From Thermoanaerobaculia bacterium (GTDB taxonomy: Bacteria > Acidobacteriota > Thermoanaerobaculia > Multivoradales > JAHEKO01), in NCBI GenBank assembly GCA_947259925.1, contig CAMYOG010000050.1, forward strand, positions 28,374 to 92,373: DNA of 64,000 nucleotides. Reading direction: 5' to 3'. Shown here one piece after another: positions 27,728 to 36,382 of the stretch. Each line of letters begins with the position of its first letter. Within the stretch, counting starts at the first letter, position 1. Under the pieces are notes generated by a model. The model was given only the letters and a program-made list of their open reading frames with translations. It was not told where the DNA came from and did not search any database. The position numbers and the translations under genes were made by a program.

Positions 27728-28836
27728 CTCGACCCCGCCGAGGCCAGAACGTCTTCGTCCGACAGGGCCTGCGCGAGCGTCGGCAGCTGCGCGGCGCTCT
27801 CGCCGCTCAGTGCTACCCGGAGCGCTTCGAGCGCCCGGCGCGGCATCCGGCTGTAGCGGTACCTGGGCGACTCGCTGTCCGGGATCGCTGCTGCGCGCAG
27901 TGCCGACGTCATCTCCGCCTTGCTGATCGGACGGCGCGCGCGGTCGCTGACATAGGCGAGCAGGATCGGCAGCGTCGGGTCCCCGCCGAGCGTTCGGGTC
28001 GCGCCGTCGAGCAGCGCCGCCGCCTCTTCGAACTCGTCCCGGTCGATGAGGATCCGGGCCAGCTCCTGGAAGGCGACCGCGTGCACCCAGCGGGGCTCCC
28101 GGACCGGATCGGCGATCAGCCGCAGCAGCAGCGCCTCGGCCTCCTGGCGCTCGTCGACGCGGATGAGGTGGACCGCCAACCGAAGCCGTCCTTCGGGGCT
28201 GGCGGCTGTCGACTCGCCCAGCCGCCGGAGGACCGGCAACGCCTTGTCGTACTCGCCGTGGCGCTCGAACACGCCGGCCAGGCCGAGCATCGCCGCCCCG
28301 TTGTCGGGATCGAGCTCGAGCGCTCGCTGGTAGAGGACCGTCGCCGTCGAATCGACGAACGCCGCGTGCAGGTGCCCGGCCATGCTGGTGATGATGGCGC
28401 CGGCGACGCGCATGCCGTGGGTGCCCTTGACGCGCTCCGCGTACAGCTCGGCGAGCTCGATCGTCATGCCCCGCGAGTGCGATGCGAGTGCGTACGAACC
28501 ATCGTCGCGATGCGCCAGGTACGCCTGCTCGTGCAGCTGGCTCACCGGCACCAGGAGCTCCGCGCCGGCGCCGAGGAGATCACGCACGACCGACAGCTTC
28601 GCCTTCCAGAGCGGCTCGAGCCGGCCTCTCGCCTGCTCTCCGAAGCGGGACTCGAGCGCCACGAGATCGGCCAGGGCGCCCTCGGCCTCGCCGCGCGCCA
28701 GCCGGTCGAGCGCGCTCCGGTAGCCGAGCTTGAACTCGGCCTTATCGAACTTGCCCTTGCGGCTCGCTTCGGTCGATGGGGATGAGAGCAGCCCGAGTGA
28801 GAGAGCGAGGATGAGAGCGATCGACGGCGCGCGCAT
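27724..28836 (-). CDS. Exported TPR-repeat protein
   Basis: 370 residues. Signal peptide 1-24 (APSIALILALSLGLLSSPS). Several TPR-like helical pairs are visible: ALDRLARGEAEGALADLVAL, ALELDPDNGAAMLGLAGVFE, HGEYDKALPVLRRLGE, RILIDRDEFEEAAALLDGA. A TPR scaffold in the periplasm between the FecR-like and VWA products is the simplest reading. It begins 21 bases after the FecR gene and its stop overlaps the start of the VWA gene by four bases. No enzymatic motif is seen. Confidence 0.85.
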   Translation of the reverse strand: MRAPSIALILALSLGLLSSPSTEASRKGKFDKAEFKLGYRSALDRLARGEAEGALADLVALESRFGEQARGRLEPLWKAKLSVVRDLLGAGAELLVPVSQLHEQAYLAHRDDGSYALASHSRGMTIELAELYAERVKGTHGMRVAGAIITSMAGHLHAAFVDSTATVLYQRALELDPDNGAAMLGLAGVFERHGEYDKALPVLRRLGESTAASPEGRLRLAVHLIRVDERQEAEALLLRLIADPVREPRWVHAVAFQELARILIDRDEFEEAAALLDGATRTLGGDPTLPILLAYVSDRARRPISKAEMTSALRAAAIPDSESPRYRYSRMPRRALEALRVALSGESAAQLPTLAQALSDEDVLASAGSR

Positions 28837-28857
28837 ATCCCGGTGGGCCGGGATCGC

Positions 28858-29883
28858 TCAAGGACCCTCGGCCTGAATCACCAGAATACCGCCGTCCACC
28901 CGATGGACCAATCCGCAGGTGGGCAACACCGCCGCCAGCGCCTGATCGGGGCGCATCCCTTCGACCGACCCGTGTAGCACCACACCGGGCGCCGCGGCTT
29001 CGGAGCGCGGATCGAGAAAGCGCGCGCTCCAGCCGGTCTCGCGGTTCACCCACTCCAGAAAGACGTCGAGCGTGCTGCCCTCGAGCTCGAAGGTCGGAGC
29101 GACCGCCAGGATCCAGTCCCACTCGGGTCCGAAGATCGGGACGCTGCGACGGGTCAGAACACCCCCGGCGTCCACGGTCAGCTCGATGCCGGCCTCCGCG
29201 TCGTAACGCTGGCCGTCGCGATCGAGGTTGATTGCGCCCTCGCGCACCCGCACGCGGATCTGCTCTCGGTCGAGGCGCACCTCGAAGAGGGTGCCGACGT
29301 CGTAGACCACCCCGAACGCGGTCCGGATCTCCGCCGATCGGTCGATCGGCGCGTCGCCGGAGTCCAAGTAGAGCGCCCCGCTCTCGAGGGTCACCGCGGA
29401 ATCGGACAGGCCGCGCAGCCGGGTGTTGCGGTCGAGCCTGAGCGAGTGACCCGAGGCGAGCCGCACGGCGGCCCGTCCGAGCACTCCGGTGTCGATCACC
29501 GAGCCGGCCTCGATCACGTCACCTACACGCACGGGCCGCTCGCCGCCCGAATCCTCGTGCAGGCGTACCGTGCCGGAGACGGTCTCGAAGAAGCCGACCT
29601 CGCCCTCGAAGACCGGCTCCGGAGCGAGGGTCGGCTGATATACGAGGCCGACCATCGCCAGTAACGCCGCAGCGGCGGCGAGGCCGAATCCGCCTCCGAT
29701 CATCCACTTGCGGCGACGCCGGACGCGAATTGCGGCCAGCCACTCGGTGTGTACCGTCGTCTTTACCCGCGCCTCGCGCTCGTGAGGAGCCGCCGGGCGC
29801 GGTCCTGCCAGCCGGAGCAGACGACCGATGTGATCGCCGGCGGCGGGCGGGATCTCGGTCGGGAAGTCTCGTTTTTCGTTCAT
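28858..29883 (-). CDS. FecR-like membrane regulator with C-terminal STN domain
   Basis: 341 residues from the ATG at 29883; the longer frame to 30072 overlaps the sigma gene in another frame and is rejected. One membrane segment (61-82) separates a cytoplasmic N-terminus of about 60 residues from a periplasmic FecR domain (about 95-225: RPVRVGDVIEAGSVIDTG, ASGHSLRLDRNTRL, GVVYDVGTLFEV). Residues 264-337 are STN-like (TFELEGSTLDVFLEWVNRET, then HGSVEGMRPDQALAAVLPTC). FecR proteins pass outer signals to an ECF sigma factor; the sigma gene is 32 bases upstream. The ribosome-binding site is weak, suggesting coupling or low expression. Confidence 0.88.
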   Translation of the reverse strand: MNEKRDFPTEIPPAAGDHIGRLLRLAGPRPAAPHEREARVKTTVHTEWLAAIRVRRRRKWMIGGGFGLAAAAALLAMVGLVYQPTLAPEPVFEGEVGFFETVSGTVRLHEDSGGERPVRVGDVIEAGSVIDTGVLGRAAVRLASGHSLRLDRNTRLRGLSDSAVTLESGALYLDSGDAPIDRSAEIRTAFGVVYDVGTLFEVRLDREQIRVRVREGAINLDRDGQRYDAEAGIELTVDAGGVLTRRSVPIFGPEWDWILAVAPTFELEGSTLDVFLEWVNRETGWSARFLDPRSEAAAPGVVLHGSVEGMRPDQALAAVLPTCGLVHRVDGGILVIQAEGP

Positions 29884-29915
29884 GGTGCTACGTCTCTGTC
29901 GTGCGGTCTCTCCCG

Positions 29916-30527
29916 CTATCCGGATTGCACCCCGGCGAGCCCGCGGCCGAGGGTGCCGAAGCCATCGCGAAATGCCTGCCGCGCCCTGGTCAGCAGTGAC
30001 TCGGCGGCTTTCGGGCCAATGTCGAGTAGAGCCGCGATCTCCTTGACGGTCATACCGTGGATGTACTTCCATTCGAGCGCATCACCGTAGCGCGGCGGCA
30101 GGTGGTCCAGAGTCACCTGAACCAGGCGCGCGAGCTCCTTGCGCCGGAGCTGCTCGGCGGGGTCGGTGTCGGAGGCCGCGGTCAGCGACTCGAGCGCCGC
30201 CAGGATCTCGGGCTCCTCCTCCATCAGGTCGACTCTGCGCGGCGCCCGCTGTCGCTGCCGGTAGAAGGCGCTGATCTGGTGCCTGCAGAAGGTGCAGAGC
30301 CAGGAAAAGAGAGCCGCCTCTCCGCGAAAGGTGTGCAGCTTGAGAATCACCTTGGTGAGCGTTGCCTGGACGACCTCTTCGGCCGAATCCGGGTCGTGGT
30401 CCAATCGAGCCAGCGCAAAGCGGTACAGCCGGGGGAAGTAGGCCTCGAAGAACTCCTCGAACGCCCTCTCCTCACCGGCCAGGAGCCGCTTCACCAGAAC
30501 TGTGTCTGTACCCCGGTCTAGCCTCAT
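29916..30527 (-). CDS. ECF-type RNA polymerase sigma factor
   Basis: 203 residues. Region 2: AFEEFFEAYFPRLYRFALAR and DSAEEVVQATLTKVILKL, with SWLCTFCRHQISAFYRQR. Region 4: LDHLPPRYGDALEWKYIHGM, then VKEIAALLDIGPKAAESLLT, a helix-turn-helix for the -35 element. The ATG follows ACGGGAG. It is the first gene of a four-gene operon and should be held by the FecR-like protein encoded next. I could not identify a convincing autoregulatory promoter in the 57 bases upstream. Confidence 0.93.
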   Translation of the reverse strand: MRLDRGTDTVLVKRLLAGEERAFEEFFEAYFPRLYRFALARLDHDPDSAEEVVQATLTKVILKLHTFRGEAALFSWLCTFCRHQISAFYRQRQRAPRRVDLMEEEPEILAALESLTAASDTDPAEQLRRKELARLVQVTLDHLPPRYGDALEWKYIHGMTVKEIAALLDIGPKAAESLLTRARQAFRDGFGTLGRGLAGVQSG

Positions 30528-30584
30528 CTCCCGTCCTGACGAGTATGAGGGAAAATCACCCGAAAATCCTTCGGATTCAGAGAC

Positions 30585-30902
30585 TCAGTCGCGGACCGTC
30601 TCGAACAGCGCCCGGAGCGCCACGATCAGCACCGCGGCCGCCATGAAGGCGACGACGTTGGCCAGGATCTGGGTCACCTGGGCACCGACGTACGGAATCG
30701 CCTGCACGGCGTTGGCCGAGAGCATCAGCGCAATCGCCGCCAGGAGGAAGCCCTGGGTCTCTCCGGACGTCACGTTCAGGAAGCCCACCACGAGGCCCAG
30801 GAGAGCCAGGACCCAGGTGAACCAGGTTTGATCGAACCCGACGCCCGCCAGAACGGCGATCACCAGACCGACGATGAATGCCCACTTGCCGATGTGTTGC
30901 AT
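30585..30902 (-). CDS. Small multi-spanning membrane protein, unknown
   Basis: 105 residues with three to four hydrophobic segments (8-22, 28-44, 50-66, 78-96). Family is not certain. It lies upstream of the sigma gene on the same strand; between them a short inverted repeat (CCGAA/TTCGG) followed by GATTTT may be a weak terminator, so cotranscription is doubtful. Confidence 0.75.
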   Translation of the reverse strand: MQHIGKWAFIVGLVIAVLAGVGFDQTWFTWVLALLGLVVGFLNVTSGETQGFLLAAIALMLSANAVQAIPYVGAQVTQILANVVAFMAAAVLIVALRALFETVRD

Positions 30903-30984
30903 ACGCTCCCCCGACTCGGATGAGAGAAAGAGACCAGACTGTTCGGATGCGTCGAGTATACCGCTCGAGGCCCCGAGGGAACGG

Positions 30985-31329
30985 TCAGGCCTGGAGCTCG
31001 GCGAGAATCCGGCGGAGTTGGAGCAGGTTCTCGGGCTCGGAGCGGAGGTCCTCGGTCAGGAACTTGCGGATGCGGCGCTCGATGCCCTCACGACGCGAAA
31101 GGGTGGGATGGTAGTGGTTGGTCGGGATGTTGCGCGGACCCGGTCGCTTCTCGGTCCGCAGGAATCCCTTGCGGGCGATGTTGTTGAGGGTCGCCAGCAC
31201 CGTCCGGTAGTCACGCGGCTTGTACTCGAGCGAGGCCTCATGGACCTCGCGCGCGCAGGGCGCGCCGAGCTCCCAGCAAATGAGCATCAGCTCCCATTCG
31301 GACTTGGAGAGGTCGGCCACGACCTCCAT
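30985..31329 (-). CDS. BlaI/MecI-type winged-helix repressor
   Basis: 114 residues from the ATG at 31329. The ORF-scan start at 31548 adds an arginine/proline-rich stretch without a ribosome-binding site. The winged helix has the BlaI order: LSKSEWELMLICWEL, then VHEASLEYKPRDYRTVLATL, then NIARKGFLRTEKRP and YHPTLSRREG. BlaI proteins bind inverted repeats as dimers and are normally released by a membrane M56 peptidase (BlaR1). No M56 gene is adjacent, so how it is relieved is unknown. A candidate operator is noted at 32039-32054. Confidence 0.88.
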   Translation of the reverse strand: MEVVADLSKSEWELMLICWELGAPCAREVHEASLEYKPRDYRTVLATLNNIARKGFLRTEKRPGPRNIPTNHYHPTLSRREGIERRIRKFLTEDLRSEPENLLQLRRILAELQA

Positions 31330-31567
31330 GTTACGTCCTCGGTCGCCGGACCGACCCGGCCCCGGCTCGTCAGGATTCCGCCGGGCGACGGGAACACCTA
31401 AGAGAAGCGCGCCGTGTGGAGCGGCTTGGTTGCCCTCGGGTCGTGTTTCGTCTAGAATCCCTGCGCCAGCGATTCGCCGCGCAACTGCAAGATCGCGAAG
31501 ATCACGCTGGCGGTGGGTTGGCAGCGAACCTCTCACAACCAGAGTCACCAGCTAAAGGGGCAAGCGG

Positions 31568-31753
31568 ATGAACGAACTCAATCACCTGGTCCAAGCCGTA
31601 CGGCAGAACCTGTCGGAGGAAGACAAGCGCCTTCTGCGAACGGTCTACAGTCCGCCCGAGCCGGAGCGATACGACGTGCTCTTCGACCGGGTGCTCGAGC
31701 GGTTGAGGAGCCGAGAAGCCTCGCAGCTGCAGAGTTCGTCCCCAGCCTCTTGA
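31568..31753 (+). CDS. Small hydrophilic protein of unknown function
   Basis: 61 residues. AAAGGGG lies eight bases before the ATG, and a textbook terminator starts directly after the stop, so this short frame looks like a complete small gene. Sequence: a predicted helix with VQAVRQNLSEEDKRLLRTV, a YSPPEPERYD turn and a second helix DVLFDRVLERLRSREA, then a Ser-rich tail. No family is recognised. It diverges from the BlaI gene, with 238 bases between their starts that should hold both promoters. Confidence 0.6.
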   Translation: MNELNHLVQAVRQNLSEEDKRLLRTVYSPPEPERYDVLFDRVLERLRSREASQLQSSSPAS

Positions 31754-31777
31754 GGGTGCCACCGGCACCCCTTTTTT
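31754..31777 (+). terminator. Rho-independent terminator after the 61-residue ORF
   Basis: GGGTGCC ACC GGCACCC then CTTTTTT. A perfect 7-bp stem, 3-base loop and T run starting at the base after the TGA. Confidence 0.93.
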
Positions 31778-31826
31778 GGCCCTTGGCGCCAGCGTATCGC
31801 CAGCAAACGGTTCGAAAGCTCCTGCG

Positions 31827-32015
31827 ATGAGGAGCTCGGATCTGCGCAGCCTGCCGGCCTTCCGTGGTCCGCGAAGAACTCTCATCCTGTTCGACCCCTG
31901 GCTCGAAATGTGGCTCGTGACCGGCTGGGATGGGGGCGAGGTGCTGGTGCCGGAGGCCGACCTGGTCGCCTTTCTTGAGCACTGCAACAAGCACCTGCCC
32001 CGCTCCGAGCGCTGA
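31827..32015 (+). CDS. Possible small protein, unknown
   Basis: 62 residues from the ATG at 31827; an in-frame start at 31776 lies inside the terminator. The composition (LILFDPWLEMWLVTGWDGG, then EADLVAFLEHCNKHL) looks protein-like rather than shadow. No good ribosome-binding site precedes it, and no family is recognised. It could equally be non-coding. Confidence 0.35.
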   Translation: MRSSDLRSLPAFRGPRRTLILFDPWLEMWLVTGWDGGEVLVPEADLVAFLEHCNKHLPRSER

Positions 32016-32029
32016 CCGGTAGCGCTCGG

Positions 32030-32068
32030 TTGCCATTCTACTATAACTCTAGTATCTTTGGCCTCATG
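32030..32068 (+). promoter_or_regulatory. Promoter-like region with 16-bp imperfect palindrome
   Basis: TTGCCA and TATCTT are 17 bases apart (a sigma70-like -35/-10 pair). The spacer contains TACTA-N6-TAGTA (32039-32054), extendable to 12 of 16 symmetrical positions. An ATG follows at 32066 but its frame soon runs antisense to the BNR gene. The AT-rich patch stands out from its GC-rich surroundings. Confidence 0.4.
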
Positions 32069-32123
32069 AAGACAGACCGACCCCTCCTGCTCAAGCCGAG
32101 CGTGGTGCACGGCCGCGAAGCGA

Positions 32124-35100
32124 CTAGAGCAACGGCAGCCAGATCCTCGGCACAACCTTCGAGAACCACTTCACGTACTTCGCCGACGGTGCCGCGGCGC
32201 TGGCGCCGCCGCCGGCCTGCTTCGCCTCCCAGTCGTCGCGACCGAGGACGGCGAGCGGCTCCAGCTCCTTGCGCTCGAGCTGGGCGTTGAGGCCGGCGAG
32301 CGATGAATCGCTGGTGAGCTCCTCGAAGGCGTTCCGCGCTTTGACCAGCTTGCCATGCAGGAACTCCTGACGATCGAGCTGCGACTGACTCGGACGGCCA
32401 TCGTAACCGTTGACCCCGCCGTAGAGGTTGCCGAGCTCTTCTCGCAGTAGCTCTTCACCCGAGAGCCAGCCGGCGGCGTCGGTCGAGACCAGACCGGAGC
32501 GAAAGCCCTCGAGGCGATCCGACAGGTCGGTCAGAGCCCGGCGCAGGCGGTCGCGTTCGCCCAGACCCTCGAGCCGCGCGCTCGCCTGCTCGCGAAGATC
32601 GACAACCGCCTCGACCAGATAGGTCAGCTCGCCGAGGTCGTCGTAGACGGCCATCGCGGTCTCGTACTGCTGGGCTCGATCCTCGGCGGTGTGGACCGAG
32701 CGCCGATCCGGGACCACGGTCAGCGTGGCCTCGTGGGTATCCTTCCCCTTGACCACCTTGACCGGATAGTCGCCTTCGGGCACCCGCGGACCGAAGAAGA
32801 CGAACGGCTGGATGACGAGCGCCGTCGCGGCGGGCATCTTGGGCGCCTTCTGCCGCGCCGTCCAGGTCACGCGGTTGAGTCCCTTGCGCTTGCCGGCAGG
32901 CAGACTGGTCAACAGCTGACCGTCGGGCGAATAGACGTCCACCCGGAGGTCGCCGAAGAGGTGTCGCTTCTTCTGGTAGTAGACCAGGCTGGCGCCGCTC
33001 GCGGGGTTGCGGCCGACGAACTCGTCGTCGCCGGCGAAGCCGAACGCCGCCGACGGAATCGCCAGCTCTCCGGGCTGCGTCGGCAGGATCGCGAAGTCCG
33101 ACTCGAGGATCTCTGGAGTCAGGTGACGGAGGGGCGTGATGTCATCGAGGATGTAGATCCCCCGGCCGTGCGTACCGATCACCAGATCGTGCTCCCGGGG
33201 GTGAATCGCCAGATCCCGCACCGGCACTCGGGGCAGCTCGCCGGTGAATCGGACCCAGGTAGCGCCCCGATCGATGCTCAGGTAGAGGCCCAGCTCGGTG
33301 CCCGCGAACAGGAGGTCGGGAGAGACCGGATCTTCGACGATGACGTGCGCATGTCCCTCGATGCCGTCGTCCGCCAGCGCCGTCCAACTCTCACCGAAAT
33401 CCTCGGTCCGGTAGAGGTAGGTGGTCATGTCACCGGTGCGGTGACCGTCGAATGCGGCGTAGGCCGTGCCCTTGGCGTGGCGTCCCGCGGCCACATGGGC
33501 GACCCAGGTGTTGGCCGGCAATCCGGGTGCCGCGCCGACGGTGTTGGTCCAGCTCTCCCCGCCGTCGCGAGTCACCTGCAGGTTGCCGTCGTCGGTGCCG
33601 GCCCAGATGACCTGGTCGTCGAGCGGTGACTCGCTGACGGTGTAGATCGTCGTGTGATTCTCAGCGGTCGAGTTGTCGATAGTCAGGCCACCCGATTCTT
33701 GCTGCCTCTGCTTCTGCGGATCGTTGGTGGTCAGATCGCCCGAGATCTTCTGCCACGACGCCCCGCGGTCGTCGGAGCGGAAGAGGAACTGCCCGGCGAC
33801 GTAGACCCGCCCGGAAGCGGTCGGCGACAGGTGGATCGGCGTATTCCAGCTGAAGCGGTACTTGGGGTCGCCCTCCTGCTCGAGCGGCCGGATGTCGCGG
33901 GTCTCCCCGGTCACCATGTTGTGGCGCAGGATGTTGCCGCCCTGGTACTCGACGTAGACGTAGTCCGAATCGGTCGGGTCGACGAAAGCGTGGAAACCGT
34001 CGCCGAAGCCGATGTTCTGCCAGTCCTTGTTCTCGATCCCGGCGACGCTCTCGGAGGGCCCGCGCCAGGTGCCGTTGTCCTGCAACCCGCCGTAGACGTT
34101 GTACGGGATCTCCATGTCGTGGCTGATCTCGTAGAACTGCGAGAGTGGGAGCCCCCGCGCCAGGCGCCAGTGGACGCCGCGATCGCTCGACATCCAGACG
34201 CCGCCGTCGGTCCCCAGAACGAGCTGGGTCGGGTCGTTGGGGTTGATCCAGAGGGCGTGGTGATCGGAGTGCGTCGATCCGGCCAGCTGGTTGAACGTCG
34301 CGCCGCCGTCGTTGGACGCTCCCAGGTTGAGGCCCGGCTTGTAGACCCGCTCGTGGTCGGTCGGATCGACCACCACGTAGGCGAAGTAGAACGGCCGCAC
34401 CTGGACGTTGAAGGCCGTCGACGTCTTGCGGAAGGTCTCGCCCAGATCATCCGAGCGATAGAGAGCGGTCTCGTCGGCCTCGACCACGGCGTAGATCGTG
34501 CGGCCGCGCGAGGGGGCGACATCGACGGCGATGCGGCCCTTCTCGCCCGCCGGCAGACCGTGGGTCAGCTCGCGCCAGTTGGCGCCGCCATCGGCACTCT
34601 TGTAGAGGCCGCTTCCCGGCCCGCCCGACTTGAAGGTCCACGGCTGACGCCGGAACTGCCACATGCCGGCATAGAGGATCTGCGAGTCCTCGGGATCCAT
34701 CGAGACGTCGGAGCAGCCGGTGTTCTCGTCCACCTGCAGAACGGCTTCCCAGGTCTCGCCGCCGTCGGTGGTCTTGTAGAGGCCGCGCTCCTCGTTGGCG
34801 TCCCACAGATGACCGGTCGCGCAGACGTAGACCACGTTGGAGTCGTTCGGATCGATCACGATGCGGGCAATCCGCTCCGAGTCCTCGAGCCCCATCCGCT
34901 TCCACGAGTCGCCGCCGTCGGTGGTCTTGTAGACGCCATCGCCCACTGACGTGCTGTTGCGCGTCCACGACTCACCCGTTCCTACCCAGACCACCTTCTT
35001 GTCGTTCGGATCGATGGCGATCGCGCCAATCGACTGGATGTGGTCGTCGAAGACCGGCCTGAAGGTCGTCCCGCCATCGATCGATCTCCAGACGCCACCG

Positions 35101-35300
35101 CTGGCGGCGCCGACGTAGATGGTCAGGGGGTCTTCGGCGACCACGTCGAGCGCGGCGATACGGCCGCTCATGACGGCCGGTCCGATGGCGCGTGCCGCCA
35201 ACCCACCGAAGGTGTTCTCATCGACCTTCGCCTCGGCGATCGGCAGGATGCTCACGGCGAGCAACGCGAACAGGACGACTACGGGACGCTTGTACAGCAT
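32124..35300 (-). CDS. Exported BNR/VPS10-type beta-propeller protein (glycosyl hydrolase-like)
   Basis: 1058 residues from the ATG at 35300 (GGAGGAAAGCC upstream). Signal peptide 2-21. The first ~730 residues carry repeated BNR/Asp-box signatures of the sortilin-like type: GGVWRSIDGGTTF, GVYKTTDGGDSWKRMG, GLYKTTDGGETWEAV, GLYKSADGGANWREL, LYRTEDFGESWTAL, LYLSIDRGATWVRF. The C-terminal ~330 residues hold a strand-rich domain (PSAAFGFAGDDEFVGRNPAS) and a coiled helical region (YLVEAVVDLREQASARLEGL). Proteins of this build are common exoproteins annotated as glycosyl hydrolases, but catalytic residues are not evident. Periplasmic or extracellular location is expected. Confidence 0.9.
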   Translation of the reverse strand: MLYKRPVVVLFALLAVSILPIAEAKVDENTFGGLAARAIGPAVMSGRIAALDVVAEDPLTIYVGAASGGVWRSIDGGTTFRPVFDDHIQSIGAIAIDPNDKKVVWVGTGESWTRNSTSVGDGVYKTTDGGDSWKRMGLEDSERIARIVIDPNDSNVVYVCATGHLWDANEERGLYKTTDGGETWEAVLQVDENTGCSDVSMDPEDSQILYAGMWQFRRQPWTFKSGGPGSGLYKSADGGANWRELTHGLPAGEKGRIAVDVAPSRGRTIYAVVEADETALYRSDDLGETFRKTSTAFNVQVRPFYFAYVVVDPTDHERVYKPGLNLGASNDGGATFNQLAGSTHSDHHALWINPNDPTQLVLGTDGGVWMSSDRGVHWRLARGLPLSQFYEISHDMEIPYNVYGGLQDNGTWRGPSESVAGIENKDWQNIGFGDGFHAFVDPTDSDYVYVEYQGGNILRHNMVTGETRDIRPLEQEGDPKYRFSWNTPIHLSPTASGRVYVAGQFLFRSDDRGASWQKISGDLTTNDPQKQRQQESGGLTIDNSTAENHTTIYTVSESPLDDQVIWAGTDDGNLQVTRDGGESWTNTVGAAPGLPANTWVAHVAAGRHAKGTAYAAFDGHRTGDMTTYLYRTEDFGESWTALADDGIEGHAHVIVEDPVSPDLLFAGTELGLYLSIDRGATWVRFTGELPRVPVRDLAIHPREHDLVIGTHGRGIYILDDITPLRHLTPEILESDFAILPTQPGELAIPSAAFGFAGDDEFVGRNPASGASLVYYQKKRHLFGDLRVDVYSPDGQLLTSLPAGKRKGLNRVTWTARQKAPKMPAATALVIQPFVFFGPRVPEGDYPVKVVKGKDTHEATLTVVPDRRSVHTAEDRAQQYETAMAVYDDLGELTYLVEAVVDLREQASARLEGLGERDRLRRALTDLSDRLEGFRSGLVSTDAAGWLSGEELLREELGNLYGGVNGYDGRPSQSQLDRQEFLHGKLVKARNAFEELTSDSSLAGLNAQLERKELEPLAVLGRDDWEAKQAGGGASAAAPSAKYVKWFSKVVPRIWLPLL

Positions 35301-35379
35301 GGCTTTCCTCCAGCTCAACAGCCTGAATGGCGCCGCGAGCATCGCCCGCGGCGCTCGTGCTTTCGAACGAGGGTCGGGG

Positions 35380-36120
35380 CTACTCGCCCGCGACCGGCAT
35401 CGAGAACTGATCGTCCATCAACTCGAGGTTGACCTCGGCGGTCTCGATGGTGATCACCTGACCCGCCGGCGCTCCCGCCGGCTTGCTCTCGATCGAGTGG
35501 GCGAGCATCAGACCGCCCACTTCCTTGTAGTCGCCGTAGGTGGTCTCGAACTCGGTCTCCTGGCCCTGGACCGTCGCCTTGCCCGAGCTCTTGATCGGCA
35601 GGAAGTAGTCCGTATCGAGGAAGTAGTAGCGCACGTCCCCAGACGACAGGGTGACCTTCAGCTTGTGGGTCTCGGTGCCCTCGATGTCCTCGACGCCCTG
35701 GTACTCGATGGTGTTGCCGTCCTCTTCCCAGTTGACCAACGGACCGTCGAAGTCCGCCTGCTCGATCATGATCTTGGCCTGGTCCTCGGGCATCGGCTCG
35801 GCTTCGGTCTTGCCCATGAACGGCATGATCTGCCAAGCGACGTCACCGTCCACGGCCTGCACGCCGGTCATCCCCTGGAAGGTGAACTCGAGACGGGTCT
35901 TTCCCGGCGTCTTGAACATCATGACGAAGGGCGCCTCGAAGCCGTTCGGGGCGCTCATCTTGCCGACCATCTTGGCGGTCGAGGTCGCAGCCCACGCGTC
36001 GAGGCCGCCGATCGCCTCGTAGTGGCTGTCGAGGATCTCCTCCAGTGTCATCTCTTCGGCGACCGACGGGGCCGCACAGACAAGTGCCGCCGCGGCGAGT
36101 GCAAGCAGAGTGCGTTTCAT
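35380..36120 (-). CDS. Exported LolA/LppX-like protein
   Basis: 246 residues from the ATG at 36120, behind GGAGGAGGTTC. Signal peptide 1-21 (LLALAAAALVCAAPSVAEE). The start of the mature part, LEEILDSHYEAIGGLDAWAA, is the usual opening of outer-membrane lipoprotein-sorting-like proteins, followed by strands (RLEFTFQGMTGVQAVDGDVA, VRYYFLDTDYFLPIKS, ETTYGDYKEVGGLMLAHSIE). The fold is a hydrophobic half-barrel that binds lipids or lipoproteins. It is not LolA itself. It is divergent from a related gene at 36383. Confidence 0.82.
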   Translation of the reverse strand: MKRTLLALAAAALVCAAPSVAEEMTLEEILDSHYEAIGGLDAWAATSTAKMVGKMSAPNGFEAPFVMMFKTPGKTRLEFTFQGMTGVQAVDGDVAWQIMPFMGKTEAEPMPEDQAKIMIEQADFDGPLVNWEEDGNTIEYQGVEDIEGTETHKLKVTLSSGDVRYYFLDTDYFLPIKSSGKATVQGQETEFETTYGDYKEVGGLMLAHSIESKPAGAPAGQVITIETAEVNLELMDDQFSMPVAGE

Positions 36121-36382
36121 GAACCTCCTCCTGGAATGCTCTTGCAGAGTTCTATGGCGTCCGGGGTCCCGGACACCAGGTTTCGAGCTTGTCGCAAACA
36201 ACCGACGAATACAACCGACTCGGGGAGCGGTTCCCTCCGAGTTCGGCGCCTCTCTCCTCTATACGCGCGAACGACGGCCGAGTTCCGACCGCATGGTAGC
36301 CTTCCCCCCCTCGCGGCCCTGAGAGAGCCGGCGCGACGAGCGCGATTCGGCCGGATTGGGTCGCCTCCGACGGAGAGCTCGC

